Shown: piece after piece, positions 46,615 through 54,888 of the stretch
How the letters are laid out: the number at the start of each line of letters is the position of its first letter
Position numbering within the stretch: position 1 is the first letter of the stretch
Assembly (NCBI RefSeq): GCF_027571385.1
Contig: NZ_CP085636.1
Location: forward strand, 5,008,501-5,072,500
Source of the DNA: Shewanella sp. MTB7
GTDB taxonomy: Bacteria > Pseudomonadota > Gammaproteobacteria > Enterobacterales > Shewanellaceae
DNA: 64,000 bases
Reading direction: 5' to 3'
Translations under genes and position numbers: made by a program
The notes under the pieces: generated by a model
Databases searched by the model: none
Seen by the model: only the letters and a program-made list of their open reading frames with translations
Told to the model about the DNA's origin: nothing

Positions 46615-48681
46615 TTAATCATTAGTGACCGGGCTGTTTTCATTTTCAATCGGCAAGGTAACAATAAACTCAGCACCTTGACCTAAAATTGAACTAACTT
46701 GAATATTACCGTGGAGTTTATGTGTTGCGATATTATAGACAATACTCAAACCCAATCCACTGTCCCCTAAGCCTCGACGAGTCGTAAAAAATGGCTCAAA
46801 GATACAACAACAATCATTCTGCGAAATCCCCTTACCATTATCAGCCACAGTCAACACTAAATTGTATTGGCACATTGAGGCACTGATCGTTAACTTACCT
46901 TTGTCCATACTCTCAAATGCATGGATCATCGCATTTAGAATTAAATTAGTTAACAGTTGATAGAAATCACCCGCGTAAGAATTCAAAATGATGTCATTGG
47001 GGACCTCATTAATGATGTCCACCGGATACTTTTTGGTCTCAGGAGTTAAACTTTTCAATAATGAATCGACTAGATCATAAAGATTAAACTTCTCTTTATG
47101 AAGATTAGTCTGCTCAACCGCCACGAGTTTAAAATTACTAACAAGGGAAGCTGTGCGTTTAAGGTTCTTATCGAGTAAGAAACAAGTATCTTTGATCTCA
47201 TTAAGATATTGATTAAAAACAACCTCAGTTAATGTATTGCTTTTGTAATACTGCTCTAAGATAACCAACTCCCTTGAAAACAATGAGGAAGCTGTAATTG
47301 CGATCCCAATTGGCGTATTAAGTTCGTGAGCAAAACCAGCAACTAACCCGCCTAACGAAGCCATTTTTTCAGACTCTATCAACTGAGACTGCATGTTTTT
47401 CAACTGCTGCATTGATTCGCTCAGCTCTTTATTACTTTTAGTTAACGCGAACTCTTTACTCTCACGCAGTGAAATCTCATTAGTCAAATCTCGCGTCCGC
47501 TCCTCTACCTTCTGCTCCAAGGTCTCTCTTGCTAAAGCAAGGGAGTGTGACATCTGATTAAAACTTAATGCGAGCTGGTAACTCTCCTTTGTTCCCTGGG
47601 GCGTTATACTACTATCAGTCGTTCCTGAAGCGATCACTTGTGTCATTTCAATCATTGATTCAAAGGGTTTTGCTAACCAGCGACCTAATAAACCAGCCAG
47701 TACTAGCACGCAGATAATAACCATAAAAAAGATGAAAACACTTAATCTTAATAGTTCATGATAAGCACTCATGACCTCCGCTAGATCTTCTTTTAATACC
47801 ATTCCCCATTGCATTGATGGAATATAGCGAGTAGCAGCAATCACATTCTCCCCTCGGTAATCTTGGGCGAAAACAATGCCTCTAAGCCCTGATATCGCAT
47901 TAGCAAGAGGCTTAGGTAGCGCAAACTCAGGGTACAAGTCTCCGATAATAACTTCAGGATCATATTTGAGCTTTGCCTGATAACTAAAATATCCATCTTG
48001 CCTCGCGGCAACCACCACTTCTCTACTCGAAAGATTACCACTTACATCTAAGGTGACTCGCTGAATAATCTGACTATCGATCTGAAGCACTATGACTCCC
48101 AGTAACTTGCCTTCAATCAATACTGGCGCTCCAATAAAAGCTGTCGCTTGCTCCAATGTTGAAGAGTATTCGAAGCTCGATGAGGATGACTCGAGGAAGT
48201 ATTTTGCTTTTTGTATAACCCCATATAATCCAGGGTGAAATTGTTGCTCTATTGTTTGGTTTTTTTCTAGCTCATGTTGACTGGTTAAAGAGAATATCAC
48301 CTCTTCTGAAGGGTTAATAAAAAGCAGATCTAAATAACCATAATCGGTATATTGCTGATACACATGTCGGTATTTTTCCAGTAGCGCAATATATTCAGCT
48401 CGTTGATTATCCCCCCCATGATAAAGAGCCATTAACAGCTCAAACACTTCTATCACCTCTGTAGATTGAGACAGAGTAAAAACATCGGCAATACGTTCAC
48501 TGATGTAGTCTTCCACCTGTTTGACCTTTTTATCGGCAAACTGCGACAAGTGTTCTTGTTCTTGTGCTAATAAGGTGGCTTTAAAGGAGGATAAATACAG
48601 AGTGGATAGCAAAAGTGTAGGCACCATAATGCTGATAAGTAACCAGAAAAAAAGCACGCTGGACAGACCAAATCGTTTCAT
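46615..48681 (-). CDS. sensor histidine kinase with periplasmic Cache-type domain
   Basis: A 688-residue kinase. Transmembrane helix near 8-28, a periplasmic dCache-like domain from about 35 to 310, a second helix near 318-338 (FIFFMVIICVLVLAGLLG), a HAMP region, a coiled coil (LEQKVEERTRDLTNEIS), HisKA with His in GGLVAGFAHELNTPIG near residue 455, and HATPase motifs LILNAMIHAFES, DNGKGIS and GLGDSGLGLSIV. It overlaps the upstream binding-protein gene by four bases, so the two are coupled. No receiver domain is fused and no response regulator gene is adjacent. Confidence 0.9.
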   Translation of the reverse strand: MKRFGLSSVLFFWLLISIMVPTLLLSTLYLSSFKATLLAQEQEHLSQFADKKVKQVEDYISERIADVFTLSQSTEVIEVFELLMALYHGGDNQRAEYIALLEKYRHVYQQYTDYGYLDLLFINPSEEVIFSLTSQHELEKNQTIEQQFHPGLYGVIQKAKYFLESSSSSFEYSSTLEQATAFIGAPVLIEGKLLGVIVLQIDSQIIQRVTLDVSGNLSSREVVVAARQDGYFSYQAKLKYDPEVIIGDLYPEFALPKPLANAISGLRGIVFAQDYRGENVIAATRYIPSMQWGMVLKEDLAEVMSAYHELLRLSVFIFFMVIICVLVLAGLLGRWLAKPFESMIEMTQVIASGTTDSSITPQGTKESYQLALSFNQMSHSLALARETLEQKVEERTRDLTNEISLRESKEFALTKSNKELSESMQQLKNMQSQLIESEKMASLGGLVAGFAHELNTPIGIAITASSLFSRELVILEQYYKSNTLTEVVFNQYLNEIKDTCFLLDKNLKRTASLVSNFKLVAVEQTNLHKEKFNLYDLVDSLLKSLTPETKKYPVDIINEVPNDIILNSYAGDFYQLLTNLILNAMIHAFESMDKGKLTISASMCQYNLVLTVADNGKGISQNDCCCIFEPFFTTRRGLGDSGLGLSIVYNIATHKLHGNIQVSSILGQGAEFIVTLPIENENSPVTND

Positions 48682-49892
48682 TTCAGCTTTAACTCCCGTA
48701 CACGCTTAAGCCACTCCTGTTTGTTATGATAAGTAGGAAATGGACTTGGCCTAATTGGAGATTCACTGGACCAAACAATGTCAAATTGACCATCATCACG
48801 CACTTGACCTATGCGCACCGTTTTCCAGAGATGTTGGGTTGCAGCCTCCACAGAAACGACGCCATGAGGTGCATTCAAACTCTGATTTGCCAGTGTACTT
48901 CTGATCCTTAATGGTTCAAAAGTGCCCGCCGATCTTACCGCTTGAGCCCATAACCTAACCCCTACATAGGTCGCCTCCATCGGGTCATTAACCACCCTGC
49001 CAGCCCCAAATTCAAGCTTAAACGCCTTGATAAAACGCCTATTTTCATCACTATCAATACTCTGAAAGTAGTTCCAAGCAGCAAAATGTCCCTCCAACAG
49101 ATCAATCCCTATCGCCCTAACTTCAGGCTCTCCAATGCTATAGGAAAGTACTTTAGTCTTGTTGATAGCATTCATGCCCTTAAAAAAAGCAATATTGCTA
49201 TCACCATTTATCGTGTTTACCACTAAATCAGGCTTAAGAGCAGCAATCTCTTTAAGTGTTTGAGCAAGGTCTGATGATCCTAACGGAAGATAGGTTTCCC
49301 CTAACGGAGTAATACCACGGCTTTTAAGCTGATCTTTAATAATCATGTTAGCGGCGCGGGGAAAGATATAATCTGAACCCACTAAATAAACCCGCACTCC
49401 GATATTTTCTAATGCCCAATGGATACTTGGAATTATCTGTTGATTTGGCGTCGCGCCGGTGTAAATGATATTGGGTGACTGCTCTAGTCCTTCATATTGT
49501 AAAGGGTAGAACATTAGGTGGTGGTGCCTTTCAATAACAGGTTTAACCGACTTACGACAGCTCGACGTCCAGCAACCAAATATTACCGCGACTTTATCCT
49601 CTGTGATTAATCGCTCCGCTTCATTAGCAAACTTATTCCAATCAGAGGCACCATCGGCCAACACAGGTTCAAGCTTTTTACCTAACAAGCCTCCATCAAG
49701 ATTAATTTCTTTAATAGCCAGAGAGATAACATCAACAAGATCTCGTTCACTAAAGGACATAGTGCCCGTCATAGAGTGCAAAATACCGATCTTCACCTTA
49801 GTATCTTGCTTAGTATCACATGCCTGTAATACTAAAAATAACCCGATAAATAATAAACTGATGCTCATAAATAAGCGGACTTTTTTTATCAC
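48678..49892 (-). CDS. urea/amide-type periplasmic binding lipoprotein
   Basis: A 404-residue type-1 periplasmic binding protein of the UrtA/FmdD/AmiC group: KIGILHSMTGTMSFSERDLVDV, AVIFGCWTSSCRKSVKPVIE, LMFYPLQYEGLEQSPNIIYTG and NDPMEATYVGVRLWAQAV fit that group. A lipoprotein signal (FLVLQAC) near residue 25 suggests anchoring. The start is GTG at 49892 behind GGAGAT; a TTG at 49910 would add six residues. Genes for a transporter are absent; instead the stop overlaps a sensor kinase start, so the protein more likely delivers a ligand signal to that kinase than feeds a permease. Confidence 0.87.
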   Translation of the reverse strand: MIKKVRLFMSISLLFIGLFLVLQACDTKQDTKVKIGILHSMTGTMSFSERDLVDVISLAIKEINLDGGLLGKKLEPVLADGASDWNKFANEAERLITEDKVAVIFGCWTSSCRKSVKPVIERHHHLMFYPLQYEGLEQSPNIIYTGATPNQQIIPSIHWALENIGVRVYLVGSDYIFPRAANMIIKDQLKSRGITPLGETYLPLGSSDLAQTLKEIAALKPDLVVNTINGDSNIAFFKGMNAINKTKVLSYSIGEPEVRAIGIDLLEGHFAAWNYFQSIDSDENRRFIKAFKLEFGAGRVVNDPMEATYVGVRLWAQAVRSAGTFEPLRIRSTLANQSLNAPHGVVSVEAATQHLWKTVRIGQVRDDGQFDIVWSSESPIRPSPFPTYHNKQEWLKRVRELKLK

Positions 49893-50003
49893 ACTATCTC
49901 CAAGTAGCAAGTATCAAATAAAGAGGTTTACTCACTCGTTAATTTTGGCAGATAAGTGAAATTTAGCTATTTAATGATTAAAAATCACCGGGAGACTTTA
50001 AAC

Positions 50004-50036
50004 AAAAAAAGCCCGTAGCGAATATCTACGGGCTTT
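50004..50036 (-). terminator. terminator of the dicarboxylate/amino-acid symporter gene
   Basis: On the minus strand an 8-bp stem GCCCGTAG / CTACGGGC with a 7-base loop is followed by T7. It lies 50 bp after the symporter stop. Confidence 0.93.
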
Positions 50037-50085
50037 AATGACTTAACAGCCTTGTTCTGGAATCTGGTTAAAACAACTTAAGTGA

Positions 50086-51339
50086 TCACGCTTTAGCTGT
50101 GACGCCTTCAAGAATAAACTCATCATGCTCAGTTGAGTCAACGATAGTCAGTACCGCGGTATCACCAACCACATTACATGAAGTCAGTACCATATCGATC
50201 AATCTATCTAATGCTGCAACAATGGCAAAGGCTTCAATAGGCAAACCCATCTGATGAATAAGCACACCTATCATCACCATACCGCCTCCGGGAACACCAC
50301 CAGCACCAACTGAGAGTAGAAAAATACTAAACAGTAGTGTGGGGAGTTGTTCCATCGCGATAGGGGCACCAAATGCGTTGGCCACAAAAAAGATGGCAAT
50401 GGTAATATAGATGGAGACACCACCCATGTTCATGGTTGCTCCTAGCGGCACACCAAAACCAGCAACGGCCTGCTTCACACCTAACTTTTCGGTCAATGTT
50501 CGCATCGTTACTGGAATCGTAGCATTTGAGCTAGCAGTTGAAAGTGAAAACAAAATCTGTTCGCGAGTCTTGGCACGAAACTCTTTCGCCGATACCGATG
50601 TAAAAATCCCTACAGCCATTGGATAAACAATAAATATCCAAGTCAATAACAGACCTAAAATAACAAATACATACTCGAGTACACTAACAAAAATCTCAGC
50701 TTCAAGGGTTGCACCTAACTTAAGCATCAAGGCAAATACGCCGATAGGTGCAAGTTGCATCACGACAGTAATAAGTTTCATCATCAACTTATTACCCTCG
50801 AGGAATCCCTGAGTTAATAGAGGCACGCCTTTACCCAAAGACTTAATCACGCCACCAACTAACAGAGCCATAAAGATAACTTGTAACATATTGCCCGATG
50901 TAAATGCAGACACGGGGTTACTCGGCACGATATTAACAATTAACTCAATCAGGTTAGGCAGTTCTGTTGCGGTGATCTGAACTCCCACTCCGCCAGTCAT
51001 ATCCACACCACGACCCGGCTCTAACAGCAGGGCTACCGCAAGGGCGGCAAAAATAGCAACGATGGTGTTAATGATATAAAACCCAAATGTTTTCCCGCCT
51101 AAGCGGCCGAAACTCTTTAAATCTTTAAGCTCTAAGATCCCACACACGATACTGACAAACACCAAAGGAACCACTAACATCATGATCATATTTATGAACA
51201 TGGTGCCAACACCAGATGATAATTCGACAATTGTGCCGGAGAAGAAGCCAATATCGCCGAGTAGATATTGAATGATGGTACCGAAAATTAATCCGGAGAA
51301 TAGACCTATAAAGATCCTTGTTGAAAGTGATTTTATCAT
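50086..51339 (-). CDS. dicarboxylate/amino acid:cation symporter (DAACS family)
   Basis: A 417-residue membrane transporter with the GltPh-like fold. The serine-rich re-entrant loop SLSTASSNATIPVT and the NMGG motif (TMNMGGVSIY) near 290-310 are present, as is the second loop SVGAGGVPGGG. The substrate is likely glutamate, aspartate or a C4-dicarboxylate; the NMGG rather than NMDG variant makes the substrate harder to name. Single-gene unit with own terminator. Confidence 0.9.
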   Translation of the reverse strand: MIKSLSTRIFIGLFSGLIFGTIIQYLLGDIGFFSGTIVELSSGVGTMFINMIMMLVVPLVFVSIVCGILELKDLKSFGRLGGKTFGFYIINTIVAIFAALAVALLLEPGRGVDMTGGVGVQITATELPNLIELIVNIVPSNPVSAFTSGNMLQVIFMALLVGGVIKSLGKGVPLLTQGFLEGNKLMMKLITVVMQLAPIGVFALMLKLGATLEAEIFVSVLEYVFVILGLLLTWIFIVYPMAVGIFTSVSAKEFRAKTREQILFSLSTASSNATIPVTMRTLTEKLGVKQAVAGFGVPLGATMNMGGVSIYITIAIFFVANAFGAPIAMEQLPTLLFSIFLLSVGAGGVPGGGMVMIGVLIHQMGLPIEAFAIVAALDRLIDMVLTSCNVVGDTAVLTIVDSTEHDEFILEGVTAKA

Positions 51340-51344
51340 TTTCC

Positions 51345-51405
51345 CGCCTTCAAATTAGCATGTCTTTTTGCATGCCTTCAAATTAGCATGTCTATTTTGC
51401 ATGCC
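51345..51405. repeat. 27-bp imperfect tandem duplication upstream of the symporter gene
   Basis: CTTCAAATTAGCATGTC followed by a T-run and GCATGC occurs twice head to tail directly before the symporter start. Each unit holds two GCATG motifs. It could be an operator duplication or replication slippage. Confidence 0.7.
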
Positions 51406-51780
51406 TGAGTTCAGCATCTAGTCAGTTAGGTACTGATGCTTTCTGAGGAGGTTAGCCCCCTACTTTGGCAACGATAGTGAATCATGCTAGCGATAATTTC
51501 AATGACAATTAAATCCAAGCCACTTTCCACATTAATGTAACACTAATTAAAAGGCTTACAGTAACAAGGTTCCGAAGGGATCATCAATAAAAACAATTTC
51601 ATAAGTTTTACATTGGCATTACAAATACAAACTCTTTCATACAATCAGCACATATCGAGCTAGTTTTAAACGCCGTACTCATAATATTTTTAAGAATAAT
51701 AATGCAAACAAAAGCCTGATACAGAGTAATCATTCAGCCTGTTCGAAAATTAGGGGTTATCGAGTCATTAAAAAGCAATA
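51406..51780. other. intergenic region without recognised gene
   Basis: I see no open frame, RNA gene or repeat here apart from AT-rich segments. It must hold the promoter of the symporter gene. Confidence 0.4.
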
Positions 51781-51818
51781 AAAAAGCCGATAAGGCTGTC
51801 GACCATATCGGCTTTTAA
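51781..51818 (-). terminator. terminator of the Wadjet-like operon
   Basis: On the minus strand AAAAGCCGATA / TATCGGCTTTTTT with a 13-base loop, 19 bp after the small frame that follows the TOPRIM gene. Confidence 0.9.
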
Positions 51819-51836
51819 ATTATAATAGTTATACCT

Positions 51837-52109
51837 CTAAGCAAAACCCAGCTCAACATCGCGAATAATAAAGTTACCAGTGTAAATAGGATCTGGCTCT
51901 CCAATGGGCTCCAGCTCAAAATAGTCCTTATGTTCTTGAGGCAAGCCCTCATAACCACAAATTACTTGATAGAGCCAGCTCTCCTTATCCCAAGGAAGTT
52001 CATTTTCACTCAAATATTCCAATGCAGACTGACTACGTCCAGAATCGATGACCGCACAGAAATAGCGATCGACAACACACTGATAAGTAAATTTTGCTCT
52101 ATCAAAACG
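51837..52109 (-). other. in-frame open frame after the TOPRIM gene, no normal start codon
   Basis: After the TAA of the TOPRIM gene (52110-52112) the same frame stays open for 90 codons to 51837. The translation is rich in Glu, Asp and Tyr (ALEYLSENELPW, EHKDYFELEPIGEPDPIY) and looks like real protein. The only possible start is TTG at 52022, giving 61 residues and no good ribosome-binding site. It could be a small gene with an odd start, a broken gene or a former tail of the TOPRIM protein. Confidence 0.4.
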
Positions 52110-52991
52110 TTAAAGCTCAAACAGGGATAAGAGTAATTTATGTTCCAACATATGCTCTTGTTGCAAGGTATGGTGCTGAATTTTCATCAAATCAAATGCT
52201 AGATTGCATTGCTTAGGAAGGTGTTCTTGCGTCTCTAGGTAAGTTTTGGCATCTGTCTGATTCATCCACTCCTGCTCCACGCCTGCTAGTTGCTGTTTGA
52301 GCTTGATCGCCAGCTCACAGTCACTTGGTGTTAACCAGTAACTCGCACCACTGGATATAGCAATCTGTATTCCTGCTGGATCTAAATCACTAAAGCAGAT
52401 CAACTTATGTGTATTAAAACGCCTAAAAAATTCATAAGCCATCCCTGTTTGTTGTCCAGGTTTCACATCCCCACGGTAGACCCACAGTGCCTCTTTAAGG
52501 CTATCCGGTATCCTTAATGCCTCTAAGTTGGCCATAAGAGTTAGGTTTTCGACTAACACGATTTGTCTATGCTCGATTGAGATGATCTCATGGGCTTTTA
52601 TAGAGAGCCCTAACGAGGTAAAAGGTGTTTTGGCAAACTTTAGCCCGTTGAGATGAAATTTATTGAGGGTATTGATAAGCACGAAATCACGACTCACAGG
52701 GTAGCTATTGAGCTTCTCGTCTTTGTGGCCCTTAGCAATATTCTCTCGACTCTTTTTGTCAGGATAAGGGCTTAACAGATCTAACTTATCATTCAACCTG
52801 ACCGTTTCAATCAGTGATAATCTGTTCGCAAAGGTAAACTTAAGAAAACCATTCTCTTCGATACCAAAGAAATACTCATCGCGTAAAATTTTGAGATATT
52901 TTGTATCTCCAATTTTAACTTTTCCCCCAGTAGGGTTATCCCGCAGTAAAGCTTGAGTAAACTTAAACACTCCTAGCTTCAAAATAGTCAC
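52110..52991 (-). CDS. TOPRIM-domain protein, JetD/MksG-like
   Basis: A 293-residue protein. The C-terminal TOPRIM-like core shows the Glu in IVLVENLTLM near residue 148 and the DxD pair in CFSDLDPAGIQIA near 198, the motif set of topoisomerase VI A subunits and of JetD, the nuclease of Wadjet systems. The N-terminal 130 residues would be the DNA-binding arm but are not recognisable. It is the last gene of the SMC operon, 32 bp after the kleisin-like gene. It most likely cuts plasmid DNA held by the SMC complex; this is inference from known Wadjet systems. It is shorter than usual JetD proteins (around 380-400 residues). Confidence 0.72.
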   Translation of the reverse strand: MTILKLGVFKFTQALLRDNPTGGKVKIGDTKYLKILRDEYFFGIEENGFLKFTFANRLSLIETVRLNDKLDLLSPYPDKKSRENIAKGHKDEKLNSYPVSRDFVLINTLNKFHLNGLKFAKTPFTSLGLSIKAHEIISIEHRQIVLVENLTLMANLEALRIPDSLKEALWVYRGDVKPGQQTGMAYEFFRRFNTHKLICFSDLDPAGIQIAISSGASYWLTPSDCELAIKLKQQLAGVEQEWMNQTDAKTYLETQEHLPKQCNLAFDLMKIQHHTLQQEHMLEHKLLLSLFEL

Positions 52992-53023
52992 TCCAACATA
53001 GTAAACCTGAATTCGAGGTAAGG

Positions 53024-54265
53024 TTACTTTAGGCTTATCACTACATCGCTATAGCTATAGTTATCCGATGTACCAGCCACTTTGACTTCTTTCATCTCAA
53101 TATCAAACGCATCTTGTTGCTCATTGGTTAATGAACAATATGCGCTAAACACTAATTCAATCCAAGCCTTAGGGTGAATAGCTTGTGAGTCACCTTGCCA
53201 GCTTACTTGAGACGAAGTCCAAAACTCGACGGCGGAAACGGGACTGTTTTCACTAATGACTAACTCGAACAACTGCTCGGTTTTCTGGTCAAAAAAGTCC
53301 ACTTGATAATCCACTTTTTCAACAGGAGTGAGTGTAACCTCACCGCTGTCACGCACTTTAACGGGCACGCTAGCCACTTGCTTACGCAGGGCTTGAACGA
53401 TGGCAATCAATGAGGCTTCATGCTCTGTGTTATGGGTTTCGACATAACAGCTTAATGACATAGGTGGCGCATGTTTTAAAACATCAGGGAGCTCTGGGTC
53501 TTCAAACAGATTGTCATTAATTTCAAACTCTGGGTGTTGGCGTAAAAAACGCGCCATATTGCGCAGTTGACTGGCTTGCTTCTCATCTCGACGCAACCTG
53601 AATAAACTCAAGCGCATGTTATCAATGATAAAGCGCAAACGAGGTAACACCTGATTAAACCAGTAAATAAATCCAGTAATTTTACGTGCAAACTCATTGG
53701 GACAGGGCCAATTTATCCACTCGTAACAGGCTTCCGGATCGATCTGCTGTAACTCAGTCAATAAACTTTGGGCGTGGTTTAAATAACGTTCATTTTGTCT
53801 GATTTTGTTGGCTAAAGTACTCACGAAACCAAATTGGCTGACGATGCCATAATGCATGTTATCCAAGTTGGTATTGAGGCCATCTTTGGTTTCATACAGC
53901 AAGTCGTCTAGTTGATCGAGATAGAACTCGGCATCGTCATGCTCCTTTGACTGCACTGAAAGATGATAATCTTTAACCGTTTCATCCAGTGCATCAATCA
54001 CTTTACCCATATCAGTTAATTGACGATAACTACTCTGCTTGCGCATTAAACGATTGAGCATTCGTTTAAAGTCAGTGGTCACTCGAAACTCACCGGGCTC
54101 GTCATCTGGACGCAGTAACCCAGCTTTGTGTAAGGTGCTAATGGTTTTAACGTCTTGCTCGTCACTGGTGATGCTGCCAAAAACGTAGGCGTTTGCTAAC
54201 AGCTCATCATTCGCCCCTATCTTACGCAGTAAGACCGCGACTTGTCCCGCATCAAAGCCCGCCAC
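53024..54265 (-). CDS. kleisin-like subunit (JetA/MksF-like) of the SMC operon
   Basis: A 413-residue protein with no signal or membrane segment. The N-terminus resembles a winged helix (TISTLHKAGLLRPDDEPGEFRVT), the middle is helical, and the position fits the kleisin of Mks/Wadjet complexes. It begins with GTG at 54265, sharing one base with the stop of the MksE-like gene (TAGTG). Sequence alone does not prove the kleisin role; context decides. Proteins of this group are sometimes annotated with unrelated names. Confidence 0.65.
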   Translation of the reverse strand: MAGFDAGQVAVLLRKIGANDELLANAYVFGSITSDEQDVKTISTLHKAGLLRPDDEPGEFRVTTDFKRMLNRLMRKQSSYRQLTDMGKVIDALDETVKDYHLSVQSKEHDDAEFYLDQLDDLLYETKDGLNTNLDNMHYGIVSQFGFVSTLANKIRQNERYLNHAQSLLTELQQIDPEACYEWINWPCPNEFARKITGFIYWFNQVLPRLRFIIDNMRLSLFRLRRDEKQASQLRNMARFLRQHPEFEINDNLFEDPELPDVLKHAPPMSLSCYVETHNTEHEASLIAIVQALRKQVASVPVKVRDSGEVTLTPVEKVDYQVDFFDQKTEQLFELVISENSPVSAVEFWTSSQVSWQGDSQAIHPKAWIELVFSAYCSLTNEQQDAFDIEMKEVKVAGTSDNYSYSDVVISLK

Positions 54266-54888
54266 TAGAAAAGTAACTCATCTTGCTGAACCTGTGGATC
54301 ATTAGGTAATTCGACCCGCTCTGAGTCATTTAAAAACTCAATCAAGGTGTAAATAATATCGAAGCGTGCTGTGGCATAATAGCGGCTACTGCCTGGATTT
54401 TTACGCACAAAATAATGCATCTCTTCCAGCTTAGTAAATAGCGTTGCAAGTTGTTCACGAGTCTCCTCTTTATTGGTTTTAAAGGGTTTAATTGAGGTTA
54501 AACGACGTAACTGATCGCGCAGAGTCTGATCTTGTTCGAAAGGTTCAAATAGCTCGTTAATATTCACAACTGATTTACCATGGATCGGTAAATCCGCATT
54601 GCTTGCCGTTAACAATAGATCCAGAAATTCGACTAAGGGTCTAAAGGTGCCGCGCATCTCGCTAAATAGAGCCATGAGCTCAGCGGTATTACTACTATCT
54701 ACCTTGATGTAAGTACAATAGTACGCATCCGCGCTTTCATGATAGGTTAATTTACGGTCAATATTTTCCAGGAAATCATTCACTCGTTCAAATTCAGCAG
54801 CAAGCTTAAGAAATTGAAACTCTTCATCAAATGCGGTTTCGCAAATAATGGCGCCCGTCAGTAATTGTTGCACGGTTTGTTTAAACAT
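54265..54888 (-). CDS. MksE/JetB-like subunit of the SMC operon
   Basis: A 207-residue protein, rich in helices, with the length and position of MukE/MksE/JetB (a paired winged-helix KITE protein). Segments LREQLATLFTKLEEMHYFVRKNPGSSRYYATARFDIIYTL (read in pieces) look like the C-terminal winged helix. The ATG shares one base with the stop of the ATPase gene (TAATG), and its own stop overlaps the next start, so the three genes are tightly coupled. Confidence 0.7.
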   Translation of the reverse strand: MFKQTVQQLLTGAIICETAFDEEFQFLKLAAEFERVNDFLENIDRKLTYHESADAYYCTYIKVDSSNTAELMALFSEMRGTFRPLVEFLDLLLTASNADLPIHGKSVVNINELFEPFEQDQTLRDQLRRLTSIKPFKTNKEETREQLATLFTKLEEMHYFVRKNPGSSRYYATARFDIIYTLIEFLNDSERVELPNDPQVQQDELLF

